NCBI GenBank assembly: GCA_030272585.1
Contig: BSYQ01000003.1
Location: 682,001 to 746,000, forward strand
Length of the DNA: 64,000 bases
Source: Bryopsis sp. KO-2023
Lineage: Eukaryota; Chlorophyta; Ulvophyceae; Bryopsidales; Bryopsidaceae
Direction of reading: 5' to 3'
The notes below the pieces were generated by a model that worked only from the letters and a program-made list of their open reading frames with translations, did not search any database and was not told where the DNA came from. Both the position numbers and the translations under genes were made by a program. Position 1 is the stretch's first letter, and every line of letters begins with the position of its first letter. This document shows positions 41,201-51,447 of this stretch, one piece after another.

Positions 41201-43422
41201 AGCGGGGGCTGGTCCGGTAACGGTTCTTCTTCAGCACTGGAGGATGATCCACTCTCGCCTTCTTCTTCGTCAAAGGCAAAAAATGGGTTCAGCGGGGGCT
41301 GATCTGGGGGTAACGATCCTTCCCCAGAACTGGAGGTCGACTCTCTTTCGCCTTCTCCTTCGTGGGACTCTTCCTCGTCTGAAGTGGTACTCGATGGCTC
41401 AGAAGGGTCCTCGGGAAACCCTGGCTCGATACGATAGGCTCTTCCTTCCGCCCAACTAGCGGCGCTGTGGTACTCAGTTCCTCCGCCTGATCCCACTCCG
41501 TTGGTCTCTCCGCTACTCCCTGGAACGGCCGCACTTCCTCCTTCCTCAACTGGTTCAACACCGGCTTCCTCGTGGTCAGTGGTTCCAACAAGATCTCCTT
41601 CAGAGGCTCCTTCTTCAACAGGTTCGACTCCGATTTCTTCCACAACAACCTCGGCTTCCTCTTGGTCAGTGGCTCCAACAAGATCTCCTTCGGAGGCTCC
41701 TTCTTCAACAGGTTCGACTTCGACTTCTTCCACAACAACCTCGGCTTCCTCTTGGTCAGTGGCTCCAACAAGATCTCCTTCGGAGGCTCCTTCTTCAACA
41801 GGTTCGACTTCGACTTCTTCCACAACAACCTCGGCTTCCTCTTGGTCAGTGGCGCCAACAAGATCTCCTTCGGAGGCTCCTTCTTCAACAGGTTCGACTT
41901 CGACTTCTTCCACAACAACCTCGGCTTCCTCTTGGTCAGTGGCTCCAACAAGATCTCCTTCGGAGGCTCCTTCTTCAACAGGTTCGACTTCGACTTCTTC
42001 CACAACAACCTCGGCTTCCCCTTGGTCAGTGGCGCCAACAAGATCTCCTTCGGAGGCTCCTTCTTCAACAGGTTCGACTTCGACTTCTTCCACAACAACC
42101 TCGGCTTCCTCTTGGTCAGTGGCTCCAACAAGATCTCCTTCGGAGGCTCCTTCTTCAACAGGTTCGACTTTGACTTCTTCCACAACAACCTCGGCTTCCC
42201 CTTGGTCAGTGGCTCCAACAAGATCTCCTTCGGAGGCTCCTTCTTCAACAGGTTCGACTTCGACTTCTTCCACAACAACCTCGGCTTCCTCTTGGTCAGT
42301 GGCTCCAACAAGATCTCCTTCGGAGGCTCCTTCTTCAACAGGTTCGACTTCGACTTCTTCCACAACAACCTCGGCTTCCTCTTGGTCAGTGGCTCCAACA
42401 AGATCTCCTTCGGAGGCTCCTTCTTCAACAGGTTCGACTTCGACTTCTTCCACAACAACCTCGGCTTCCTCTTGGTCAGTGGCTCCAACAAGATCTCCTT
42501 CGGAGGCTCCTTCTTCAACAGGTTCGACTTCGACTTCTTCCACAACAACCTCGGCTTCCTCTTGGTCAGTGGCTCCAACAAGATCTCCTTCGGAGGCTCC
42601 TTCTTCAACAGGTTCGACTCCGACTTCTTCTACAACAACCTCGGCTTCCCAATCACGGGGAAAGTCTTCGTGGCTCTCTCTTTCCTCGTCCTCCGACTCA
42701 ACCCTGGGCTGCTCTCTCGCGCTGCCTTGCTCAGTCTCGTCGTGCACTGTCTCCGCGCCGTCACCAAGGCTCTCTTCACTGATCTCGCTGTCCGGTTTTT
42801 CCTCAGGTTCTCCAACTTCTCCAACTTCTCCTGCGCCGCCACTCAGATCTGGGGAACTTCTGCTTGCTGGGCGTGATCCCTCGGCGTCTCCCTCCGTTCT
42901 TTGGTGGTACTCGTCTTCAAGACCCTTGAGGAACTTCGTTTTCCACTGCTGCTCGGCTTTTTGCAGTTCCTCCGATACTCGTTCTTCCACTCGCTCTGTA
43001 CCCAGCCGTGCTGCCTCGTGCTCTCCCCAGAACAGCCGTGAGACCTCGTGATCACGCGCTCTGTCTCGGGCTAGCTTGAAAAGACCAGATAAGTCGTTAC
43101 TGAACAGCTCACGAGTTTGTGAGTCCCCCTCTTCCTTGGTTAACAGGCCTGTGAGTACACTCTGATATATCCACCAAAAACTCTTCGCGCGGAAACGATG
43201 GCACCACACAGCAACCCACTCGTCCTCAAATATGGCAGGTATGGGTCCGATAAACTCAGGGTGTATTGTCAGGGGTGGTCTATAAGCTACTTCCTCTGCA
43301 ACCTGTTCCCGTTCCTGCCAATGGTATAGGCGCAGGCGAAAGCCAGCCGCCTTTAACTCCTGATCGTCCAGACTGCCTTCCTGCACGTTTTTCCAGAATG
43401 TGTAGCACGCCTGCTGCAGCAC
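38266..43422 (-). CDS. gag: Element C copy 2 gag-protease polyprotein
   Basis: Same 1718-codon protein as copy 1 with one visible change: Glu here, Lys in copy 1, in the second acidic repeat unit (codon at about 42536 versus 30069). The zinc knuckle, protease motif and stop-codon T-run are unchanged. Confidence 0.93.
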   Translation of the reverse strand: MLQQACYTFWKNVQEGSLDDQELKAAGFRLRLYHWQEREQVAEEVAYRPPLTIHPEFIGPIPAIFEDEWVAVWCHRFRAKSFWWIYQSVLTGLLTKEEGDSQTRELFSNDLSGLFKLARDRARDHEVSRLFWGEHEAARLGTERVEERVSEELQKAEQQWKTKFLKGLEDEYHQRTEGDAEGSRPASRSSPDLSGGAGEVGEVGEPEEKPDSEISEESLGDGAETVHDETEQGSAREQPRVESEDEERESHEDFPRDWEAEVVVEEVGVEPVEEGASEGDLVGATDQEEAEVVVEEVEVEPVEEGASEGDLVGATDQEEAEVVVEEVEVEPVEEGASEGDLVGATDQEEAEVVVEEVEVEPVEEGASEGDLVGATDQEEAEVVVEEVEVEPVEEGASEGDLVGATDQGEAEVVVEEVKVEPVEEGASEGDLVGATDQEEAEVVVEEVEVEPVEEGASEGDLVGATDQGEAEVVVEEVEVEPVEEGASEGDLVGATDQEEAEVVVEEVEVEPVEEGASEGDLVGATDQEEAEVVVEEVEVEPVEEGASEGDLVGATDQEEAEVVVEEVEVEPVEEGASEGDLVGATDQEEAEVVVEEIGVEPVEEGASEGDLVGTTDHEEAGVEPVEEGGSAAVPGSSGETNGVGSGGGTEYHSAASWAEGRAYRIEPGFPEDPSEPSSTTSDEEESHEGEGERESTSSSGEGSLPPDQPPLNPFFAFDEEEGESGSSSSAEEEPLPDQPPLNPFAFEVGLPYLQPPVPPVPPPVPPVPPGPPPVPPPPPPPPPPPHPPGGVGAMAHPRGPPNRLINSQLTAFTGAEKEDVATWIRSYEILATGSGWSVPPAVPDHEDQRIERLVLYTTGKARSWVDNWTARHPTHVGGLPNPERTWQELQMGMLARFGVAPATLVARILERKQKNDETVGEYASALSQMQQQLNASRAPGSPAVADELLLQLFKNGVREDLAPILLGFTGDTLDEAVARARQIEERQVRPGPKRKTTINTLEELQDQAVMEPVLAEVNIMDQRVNEQIENLRKEVREHQTTTDSRLRGVEQHVRTSGQQFGELKSMISTLSGMVADVRQPNVPEPGGGNYGNTGGTGANQVPINGGRGQGAYRGNGWGNGGGRGRGTRNNGNGGRGWGGGRYDVNKVRCWHCSRLGHYASQCPEHLNFFQAEMGDHLVMDFEQTDPGATTTEGPEEVLAPIWYSEMDIDHGGLDGDQGGSGGTPMDTSPIPSEPRADAGEEVVMEEPKEEPEPPQQEEKTKSVPEPEDVPRPRDEPQGSRPVMLPPMLPPPMRPPSPRNTMTKKKKMGKKTAGEPKEKRMFTAAEAKKFVEGLMTEVPVASLCQHHPELIDAWLKALRVPMAKVPAITTVEGVGKPSPYAVTTATAKIMETKVPGAIIDTGASACVISAQLLARTGLTHLMEAPKGRYRDCNGETRQALGYIPALPIALGQCKQIVPCHVVENEHLSLIIGTPWLVDTGTEIHFGFKRLTPCVAGRRVGHVPIEFLRTTTPESAAVVAVYQTLRSIEETSAAPEPPAAPTGKQPQQDSMTSQTPPGERRPDGFIQPYLYVPQPPPLWVTKRQKAVLQECCAIRRGKGMSEAAATHLYHQEAEILDTRGRHHGGTKREFKKIHDERLRCEGEPRKRDAITREYFRRCDAVTSAQREESEEMLGHFRREAQRWRPVEGGETGGGTSTAAAAGGEGRSEPPRVVSYDSSDF
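41568..42647 (-). repeat. 12 x 90-bp tandem repeat in element C gag, copy 2
   Basis: Same unit number and the same order of variant units as 29101-30180, apart from one base. The shared order shows that the two arrays are copies of each other, not independent expansions. Confidence 0.95.
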
Positions 43423-43457
43423 AGCTCAAAAGTGTGCGCACCCTGGCTCCGAAACCA

Positions 43458-43987
43458 ACAAATAGGGTAACCTTGACCGCTGGGGTCACCCCTGCAGCCG
43501 TACTTAACGGTGGTGATGGCGTTTCTGCAGAACGGGAACGGCGGAAGTGGGGACAGCCCCTCTTGAGGTTGATCACACGGCCTTTGCAAGGCACCTTACT
43601 CAGGACTCTTCACACAAGCTTTCTTACAACAATCAATAAAGGTCCAAACTCGAATAAACACAAAAACCTCACCCAGAATGTCCAATAACCTAAGATCAGC
43701 CATTAAATAGGCTGCCGCCTGACTCACCCTAGTCCCACTGATCACCTAGGATCCCACCTACTGATGGGGACTACCTAACCTATCAAGCCTAGCTGATCTT
43801 CCTAACCTCCCTCAATCCCTTCCCTTAGTCTCTACCCCTAGGACCGTCCAACCTCGTCATTTCCGCAGCTGGACTGCTTCTTCCAGACTGTGGCTGGACT
43901 GTCCTAACTACCCCTCCTCTACCCGATAGCACTCTGGCCTTGACCAGTGTGACGAAAACGGTGGAGGCGACGTGGTTTGGGGTTACA
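43458..43987 (-). repeat. Element C outer 5' LTR (LTR3, 530 bp)
   Basis: Ends GGGGTTACA on the plus strand, directly followed by the duplication atcgtg at 43988-43993. The inner end lacks the seven bases present at the outer end of LTR1. Confidence 0.92.
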
Positions 43988-45349
43988 ATCGTGGTCACCG
44001 GTGTAGGGTTTGGGCATCTGCAACTTCAAGTGGCGCAGAGGGTTGCGTCCATCCGGTGGGTTTGGTGCGCCTGGTCCTGGTGGTCCTCCCGGACCTCCTG
44101 GTCCGCCTGGTCCACCTGGTCCTGGTCCACCTGGTCCACCCGGTCCTCCTGGCCCTCCTGGTCCTCCTGGTCCTCCTGGTCCATTGGGTCCTCCTGGCCC
44201 TCCTGGTCGCCTCGATCCGTCTGGTCCATCATCATCGTCATCGCCTCCACCGCCTCCGCCGCCTCCCGCTGGGTGCGTCCCTTGTCGCCGGTTCATCTGT
44301 CCAGTTGGGTCTTGTTGGCCCACTGATGCGTATGATCCCATCCCAGCGAATGGGTCCGATCCGGAGTTGAACCCTCCCCGACCACTCGTCTGCTGCATGG
44401 CTCCTGGTGGCACTTGTGCTGCGGGCCATGGTCTGCCTTGGTCGGTAGCTTGGTCTCGAATAACGGGACCTGGTCTGCGGTTCAACCTGGATCCTGGGTC
44501 GGCGGTTCCTCTGGGGGGTAGAAGCACAGGTAGAGGTGCGGCGTTGACGTCCATAGGTGATACCAGCGGTGCTTCAGATTGTCCTGACGAAGTGGCTACT
44601 GTTGGTGGCACGGCCGGTACACCGGTCAGCCCTGTTGTGACCACGGGTACCAAAGGTGGAGCCGTTGGTGCCTGGACCGTCTGCGTTCCAACGTACACGG
44701 GAACGTGTTGCGGTCCGGTGGGCACCTGCTTGGACCATAACTTGACGAGCTCTTCCACGTTGGGTTTGGCTTCTGTCTCGCGCCAAAGTCGGTCCTTGTC
44801 CTTCTCCAACTCCTTGGTAACCACGTCGAGTGTAGCTACAGCGACCTTGTTGTCGTTGAGCTGATGTGTGAGATACTCGGTCCTGGCCCCAAGGTTCTTG
44901 ACATCGTCCTCTGCCTTGGCGGCCAAACGGTCCTGGCTCAGTTGGAGACGGCGCTCCAGCTCCGCGGTGAGCTGTCCATACTCTTGGCGTTGTGCCTCCA
45001 ATCTCTCGGCGAGACCCGCGACCTGTTGATCTACGAGGGCCGCCTGCCGTTCTTCGGCTTCTCTCCTCTGGGCCTCGAGACGGTAGTCGAGATCTTCGGC
45101 TTGCTGGTCCAGCAAAGCGGCTGCGTGCTCCTGTTGCTGTTGCAGCTGGCCCCGGACCTCTTCGAGGGCCGCCTGTAGGTTGGCCACGGTCCGGTCCGCC
45201 CATTGACCCGCGTCCACCTCCAGCTGGTTCATACGTACGTCGGCTTGGTTGTTCTCGACGTGAACCTGCTGTACGTGCTGGTAGTTCTGCTGCACGAACA
45301 TTGGTCCTTGGGCCGGTGGTGGAGGGTCGTCTTCGGTCCCCAAACTCAT
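43988..45349 (-). pseudogene. gag: Element A gag, N-terminal piece
   Basis: Starts at the ATG at 45347-45349, which overlaps the ORF1 stop as ATGA. It carries a long coiled coil at residues about 30-190 (Q-Q-Q-Q-E-H-A-A-A-L-L-D-Q-Q and similar heptads), a Pro/Thr-rich linker, poly-Gly and poly-Asp runs, and a collagen-like Gly-Gly-Pro tract. The capsid start L-Q-M-P-K-P-Y-T-G-D-H-D lies at the join. Element C interrupts it there; the rest of gag is at 17745-18509. The coiled coil plus collagen-like tract is an unusual gag N-terminus. Confidence 0.88.
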
Positions 45350-45378
45350 CTCGTCTCCCTCGTCCACATGGTCGGGAT

Positions 45379-46403
45379 CATACTATGGATCCGATCACGA
45401 TCTAATCGGTCGTGGATTGATCGGTCCGACCGATTAAATCGTGATCGGGTTTTTCCGATCAGATCGATCGCCGATCAAATCGGTTTGGCCGATCATCGAT
45501 GGAGATCGGCCGATCACCAATCTGATCGGCTGACCGATTTAATCGGCCAACTTTGATCGGCCGATCACGATCACACCGTCCAACATCGGCCGATCAAGCG
45601 CCGACAGGGCGAGGCGCTTGATCGTGATCGTGATCGTGATCGGAGATGCCGATTAGATCGGATCATGATCGGTCAATTGATCGGTCCATCACAAATGCCG
45701 AGAAATCACCACCCGCAGGTGTTTCTGGGGTGCAGGGATTCGAACCTGGGACCTAACAGACTAGAGACAGACGCATTAACGCTTGGACCACTCGGAGCCA
45801 CGGTCACTAGGTCATCCGTGTCATTATATACCTCAGTTTGTCGGACTGACAGATCACGTATATAATGACACGGATGACCTACAAACCGTGGCTCCGAGTG
45901 GTCCAAGCGTTAGTGAGTATGTTTCTAATCCGTTAGGTACCCGGTTCGAATCCTTCCACCTCAGAAACACCTGCGGGTGGTGACTTGTCGGTATTTTCGC
46001 GAGACCGATCAATTCATCGATCAAATGATCAATACCGATCATGATCGGATGCAGGTCCGATCACGGTCGGCCGATCACGATCACACCGATCAAGGTCAGC
46101 CGATGAAGTGCCGACAGGTCGCGGCGCTTGATCGTGATCGGGATCGTGATCGGAACAACCGATCAGATCGGTGATCGGCGAACCGATCACGATCACGATC
46201 AACATGTGATCGGACGATCAAGAGCACGATCAACATTTGATCGGCCGATCACGATCACGATCACCGATCAGCCAAAAATGAAAAAAAAAAAAAAAAAAAC
46301 CGATCATTGCTAAAATCGGTTCTAGGACGCAGTTATGATGTCGGATTACTGCTGTGACCTAATATTACCTTAGTTTTGGAAGATCGATCAGATCCATAGT
46401 ATG
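45379..46403. mobile_element. Element E: 1025-bp non-autonomous TIR element with GATCGG arrays and tRNA-like palindrome
   Basis: Inverted ends CATACTATGGATC and GATCCATAGTATG are flanked by the 8-bp duplication gtcgggat (45371-45378 and 46404-46411). Much of the interior is built from the self-complementary word cluster GATCGG/CGATCA. The middle (45706-45983) is a palindrome with tRNA-like arms. There is no transposase. The 8-bp duplication suggests hAT-like mobilisation, though the terminal CATAC is not a classic hAT start. Confidence 0.82.
45706..45983. repeat. tRNA-like palindrome inside element E
   Basis: Inverted ends TCACCACCCGCAGGTGTTTCTG and its complement. Each arm has a B-box (GGATTCGAACC at 45736-45746 and GGTTCGAATCC at 45943-45953) and an A-box-like GAGTGGTCCAAGCG. 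The two tRNA-like units point outward from a centre near 45844. Their middle parts differ, so the arms have diverged. Stems are poor, so they are likely tRNA-derived relics. Confidence 0.7.
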
Positions 46404-46804
46404 GTCGGGATAGGCTGGGGCTTCCTCGTACGGGATAAGGTCCATGCCTGGCGCCTAGCGGTCTCTCTGGCTGCGGCTCTGGCTCGTTGACCCTCGAGTA
46501 CCTCCAGATACAAGGCCTGGAAATCGGGGTCGTTCCTCTGTTCCTCCGTGAACACGGAGTCACAGGATCCCACGCTCTCCAAATCTTCGTCTCGCGGTCC
46601 ACGCGGTACAGGTATGTCGGCCAAGCTGGGTCCGGAAACAAAAATCAGAGGTGTGCCACGATAACTTGTTGGGTAGTCCACCTGAAACGCGTTCCAATGC
46701 GCGACGGTAGCTGGAGCGGGAACGGTAGGTGCTGCGGACACTGGCACTTGGAACTCCGAGCCAGTGGATGCGTCGGTCAGGTTCGAAGGTGTCGAAGGGT
46801 ACAT
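46404..46804 (-). pseudogene. Element A ORF1, upstream of gag, split by element E
   Basis: Starts 55 bases inside the 5' LTR. Removing element E and one target duplication gives 141 codons and a TGA whose last bases overlap the gag ATG (ATGA at 45346-45349). The protein is Pro/Ala-rich at first, then acidic, with an Arg-rich end (G-Q-R-A-R-A-A-A-R-E-T). I recognise no family. It could be a short leader or uORF that passes ribosomes to gag. Confidence 0.6.
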
Positions 46805-46859
46805 ATAGATCTCCTTGGTGATGCGGTTCGCGAGTCCGGGAACTCGCTCCGAAACCAGT

Positions 46860-47269
46860 TGATAAAAACACGGGAAAGTATCGAGTAGTGGTAGACGTTA
46901 CGTCTAGAACCACGGAAACACGGATAAGAGTCTTTGCTTACAAGCTTACTCTAGAACATTGTTACCTCGGTCCGGATCCAATAAATATGGGGCCGGACCG
47001 ACAACCTGGCAAAAGGAACGGTTGAGAGCTGTCGGACCCAGCGTCCACTGGACCGACAGATCCAGACCAAATCCTTCTCAGGACCGTTGGTTGGATTGTG
47101 TGGACACGGTAACTGCCACCGTGTCCACCTCTCACTTGGGTCAGTCGGACTGTACTGCTGGACCGGCTCTGGTACCGAACCAGGCACTGATTACCGGACC
47201 AGGCTGATCCAGTCCGACTGGATCGACTTAGGTGAATGTGTACTCGTTCCAGAGTCCACATTCGTATCA
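46860..47269 (-). repeat. Element A 5' LTR (410 bp)
   Basis: Pair of 11372-11781. The base sequence just before it on the plus strand (cgctccgaaaccagt) is the complement of a PBS starting TGGTTTCGGAGC, placed one or two bases after the LTR in element orientation. Confidence 0.92.
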
Positions 47270-47274
47270 GCGGC

Positions 47275-50200
47275 CAAGCGATTGCCGTTCTTCTGCATAA
47301 AGGAGTATCGCCACTGGTGTGAGCGATTGGTCAACCTAACGATTATAGTGGATGTACGCGGAAGGACAACATACGATTGGAGTGCAATCAGGACGAATTT
47401 CGCAAAGGAAGGCGCTGTGCTGCTGGGATTAGTCCAAGATTTCGCAGATGATTTACGCAAAGTGCGAATGACAGCCGGTGATACCGTCGCCGCATACACC
47501 CTCAGATTCGAGCGCGTCACCAACAAAGCGGGAGGCGCAGTGTCTGAGCAGGAGCAAATCAAAGCATTTTTGCGTGGACTCGCATCAGATGTTCAAGAGA
47601 AAGTGATGAACAAAATGCCTAACACAATTAAAAAGGCAAAACAGTTTGTCACTCAGGCGGCTGAAATTATCACGTACAAACAAAGGATAAGAATCGATTC
47701 ACCACTCGCTCCAGCACCAGCACTTTTGCCTCGACCAGTCCAAGCATCAAGTGTGGAAGAACCACCGACACCTACATCTCAGGCAACTCCGTTTCTGGCG
47801 CTGCCAGCACCAGGAGTCGTCAATCAGGAGATTGCGTCATTGGCAGCGCAAGTCGGAAAGCTGACGGAAGTGGTGACGCGCATGGCGACGCAACAAGAAA
47901 CGCAAACACGAAAAGAGCGACCCACAGTTCATTGGCAAAACAGTCAGCGTCCACCAATTGCGACAGGCAGCAATCAAGTTCCACTTGGAGGTCAGCTCGA
48001 TCAATCCAAAGTTGCTGGACGATGTTTTATTTGTCAGTCACCAGAGCATTGGGCTGATCGGTGCCCTCAACGCACTGGAAAGAAACCGGATCAAGCACGG
48101 TTGGCGCGGGTGGCACCTGCCGAGGATAGTATTGATTTCTCGTCACCATGTCCGGCGGTGATCGAATCAGCACGTGTCGGAAAGCGGCAAAGGAGTGGTG
48201 AAGGCCACGCAAGGAAGCCGAGGATCAAGACCACCTTGGATTCGGATTTCGAGGCATTTATGGGCGACATCAAGGTGCCATTAAAACTTTGGCAGAACCG
48301 ATCAAAAAAACAGATGAATATGCAGTGGCAGCTGGGGTCACGAAAGTTCTTGATGCCTCCGCCGAAGCGAGCGACGGGATTCGTGCCACCGCCACCACCT
48401 CCCCCTAATTCGACGGAAGCTCAACCAACGACGAGTGCTGATGCAATGCACCTTGCACAGGAGGTCGCGCGACAGGCAGCGGTGGTGTATGGAGTGATCG
48501 CAGGTCGGACTATTCGCAATGTCATACTGGATCCAGGAGCGTCCAGGACGTTATTGGATGCGGAGCAAGCGCGAAAACTCAATCTACTGCAGAAGCTGAA
48601 CCCAGCTCCGTTTACGATCATGTTGGCGAATGGTGCTTCAGAACCATTGATGGGAGTTACAGATCCACTCGAAGTAGGCGTGAGTACTGCGACAGCCACG
48701 CTATCGATCGGAGTTGTCCAAGCGCGACAGTCATACGATTTACTGTTGGGACAAGACTATCTCAAGGCAGTGAAGGCCTCAGCCGATTTCAAACGACAAA
48801 CTTATCAACTGCATGGGAATCCAGGGGTGACAGTACAACAAGGCAAACATCAGTTGCATATGTATGTGGAGGAAGTGGATGGATCTGATGGCTTGGAATG
48901 GGATACTGATGACTCGGAGGAGGAGAGTGAATCAGAGGAGATGACCAGTGCCACTGAGAGTGCATTTCGAGCATGGGAAGTTAAGGCAGAGGATCAAGTG
49001 TTGCAAGCTTTGCGAACGTCAACAGAGGTCGACGACAATCCACTCAAGGAAGTGCATATCAATGCGGAGTTATCCAAGGAAGTACAGGCCGATATTTGGG
49101 AAGTGCTGACCAAGTACAGCTACGTTTTCACTTCGGATATCACGCAGATGCCTGTCACGACGACTGCGCAGTTTCACATTAACTTGAAACCGGGCGCTGT
49201 GCCTTGGAAGTGTGGCCGACTGAGACGATATGCGCCCAAAGAGGTGGCGTTCATGAAAGAGCACTGCGAAAAATTACTGGAGGCGAATATGATAGTCCCC
49301 ACAAATACAACGACATGGTTGGCAGCAGCAACGGTCGTTCCAAAGAAGGATCCAGTGACTGGAGAATGGACTTTGCTTCGATTTTGTGTGGACTACAGAA
49401 AGTTGAATGAGGCAACTTTGGACGACCCATATCCCCTGCCTAGAACGGATATGTTACTGGATGAATTGGCTGGGCATGCCTTCTACACTACACTGGACTG
49501 TTTGGCGGGCTACCATTCAGTGGAAATTGCACCTGACTCGCAGGCCCTCACTGCGTTTCTCACACCATTTGGTATTTACTCGTGGAGAGTAATGCCCTTT
49601 GGAGTAAAAAATGCACCAGCATGTTATATGCGGATCATCGATCATACCCTCCTGGGCGTGAAAGAGGCAGCCGCGTTTGTTGATGATATATGTCAAGGCG
49701 CCGACACAGAAAAAGCGATTGCACCAAATCTGGAGACGTTACTGAGCAAAATGGCGGGAGCGTCGTTGCGCTGCAAACCGTTGAAGTGTCACGTGGGTTA
49801 CCCCACCGTTGAATTCCTGGGCCATCGTCTATCGCGTCAGGGATTGAGTACTCAAGCTCAGAAAGTGCAGAAAGTGGCTGCGGCATTACCACCAAGGAAT
49901 CGTGAGGAGTTACAATCGTTCCTGGGATTATCGTCTTACTACAGACGATTTGTGCCGAAGTTCGCTGATCGTGCCAAAGTGTTGCACACGATGGTCGCTA
50001 CAACACCTTTTCCTGAGTGGACGAAAGAGAGGATGGAGGCATTCAATGATCTCAAAGGTGCATTAACGACGACGCCAGTTTTGGCAGCCCCTCAAGAGGG
50101 TGTGGCGTATATTATTGATTCGGATGCATCGCAATATGCATCAGGCGGAGTGCTCAGCCAACTTCAAGATGGCGTTGAACGGCCTGTGTTCTACACAAGC

Positions 50201-51447
50201 AAAATGTTTTCTTCGACAGAAAGAAATTACAGTACCACTGAGCGAGAGGGATTGGCAGTCATACACGCACTCAAAGCGTTTCGGCCGTATGTATTGGGTG
50301 AAAAGATCACCTTGCGCGTGGACCATGCGCCATTACTCGGCCTATTCAGGAAATTGGACCTTACAGGCAGAGTGGCACGATGGCAGTGTCAAATCCAAGA
50401 ATACACGGAGCTGGAAATGGTAACTCGCGCAGGAATCAGACATCGCAATGCTGATGGGTTGTCCCGATTGCGTTATGAGGAGGAGCCAGAAGTGGAAGTG
50501 GTGCGAAGTGCCAGGGTGCAATGGCGCAGCGTGGATTGGTACGATCAGGTCATTGGGCTGTTGGTACAAGGCGATGCACAGGAGGAATTATCGGAGTTCA
50601 TGGTTCAGGAGGGCAGGCTTTGGCATCGGAATTGCGATGGGTTGGTGCGTCAGTGTCTGCGCAGTAAAGATGTGGAAAGTGCAATTCAGGTTGCACATTG
50701 CGTGGGTCACTTCGGAGTGCAGGCAACGGCGATAAGAATCAGGGAAACCTTTTGGTGGCCAACCCTTTTTCGCGATGTGAAAGAATACGTGCGTCGGTGT
50801 GTGAACTGTCAGCTGGTGGAACCAAGGAGAGGGCCAGGTCGCATTGAACCAATGGTTGTGCGTTCAGTTTGGCAAGTGTTGGAGGTGGATTACTGCGTTG
50901 GAATGCCACGATCGCAAGCTGGGAATGTCGCGTTATTGACGCTGGTGGATTGTGCCAGTGGCTATGTTATCGCGGAGGCAACCCCAAACTATGACAGTAC
51001 CACGGCGGCTCAATTTCTGCTGAAGCGAGTGTTCCTCGTTTTTGGAACACCACAGGTGCTGTATTCGGATAATGGGTCGCATTTTCAAGGTGAAGTCGCT
51101 GATCTGGTCGCAAAGCTGGGGATCAAACAAAAGAAATCGATTCCTTACAGGGCTGAAAGTCATGGAAAAGTGGAGAATGCACACCATTTGATTTTGGAGC
51201 GATTGCGTCGATACAATGTCACGAACGAAAACTGGGATCAGTACGTTGCAGCAGCGTGTTTTGCCATCAATACCAGGCAAACGGAGACATATGTTCATTC
51301 GCCATTGGAGTTGATGTGTGGGTTGAAACCAAGACTCCCAGGAGAAGTGTGGATGGCAGAAAATGGAGTGGCAGTTCCAGTGATGGAAGTGAGAAAAGAA
51401 TTGGGCTGCTTGGGATTGATTCGGGACCATGCACTGGATGTCATGAG
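47275..51447 (+). pseudogene. gag-pol: Element B gag-pol, main piece
   Basis: 1391 codons continuing the B frame after element A. An open frame extends leftwards into the A LTR to 47087, but that part is not B. In full-protein numbering the zinc knuckle C-F-I-C-Q-S-P-E-H-W-A-D-R-C is near 297. The protease motif is I-L-D-P-G-A-S near 465 (Pro instead of Thr). RT has F-C-V-D-Y-R-K-L-N near 754 and A-F-V-D-D near 848. RNase H has I-I-D-S-D-A-S near 993. Integrase has a Cys/His zinc site (H-C-V-G-H ... C-V-N-C) and D, D, E near 1270, 1311 and 1346. Gag and pol are one frame, so no frameshift is needed. Cut at its end by element D. Confidence 0.93.

Larger units (their letters stand above)
18516..43987 (-). 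mobile_element. Element C: Ty3/gypsy retrotransposon as a tandem pair sharing a middle LTR, inserted in element A gag
   Basis: The structure is LTR (18516-19052), internal (19053-30990), LTR (30991-31520), internal (31521-43457), LTR (43458-43987), with a period of about 12467 bases. Outer ends are TGTAACC and GGTTACA with 6-bp duplications. Each internal region has, in reading order, a PBS (TGGTTTCGGAGCC), gag-protease, RT-RNase H, integrase with a long C-terminal extension, and a roughly 1-kb 3' region. The two internals differ by only a few bases (19508 a versus 31975 c; 30069 t versus 42536 c; homopolymer lengths). A single insertion followed by LTR-LTR unequal recombination explains the layout; an assembly duplication must be excluded. 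Confidence 0.93.
11372..47269 (-). mobile_element. Element A: chromovirus-type Ty3/gypsy retrotransposon inserted in element B gag
   Basis: Two 410-bp LTRs (TGATA...TATCA) flanked by the 5-bp duplication gcggc. Removing element C (18516-43987), element E (45379-46403) and one copy of their duplications leaves about 9.4 kb. In reading order it has ORF1, gag, pol with a chromodomain, and a downstream accessory ORF. A purine tract (RC of 11782-11800, nine Gs then AGTGGT) precedes the 3' LTR. A primer binding site starting TGGTTTCGGAGC follows the 5' LTR. Only one difference was noticed between the LTRs (t/g near 11689), so the insertion is recent. Confidence 0.93.

Noticed and set aside
43919..43987. 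C-terminal tail of the 482-codon ORF ending at 43919
   Set aside because: The last residues are read from the element C LTR and are not part of A gag.
44066..44230. Collagen gene suggested by Gly-Gly-Pro repeats
   Set aside because: The tract is a short low-complexity linker inside element A gag.
45720..45965. Functional tRNA genes
   Set aside because: A- and B-boxes are good but T and acceptor stems do not pair well and the arms differ. Kept as tRNA-like relics.
47087..47274. Start of the long plus-strand ORF at 47087
   Set aside because: This part lies in the element A LTR and is only accidentally open. The true B frame comes from 11249-11371.
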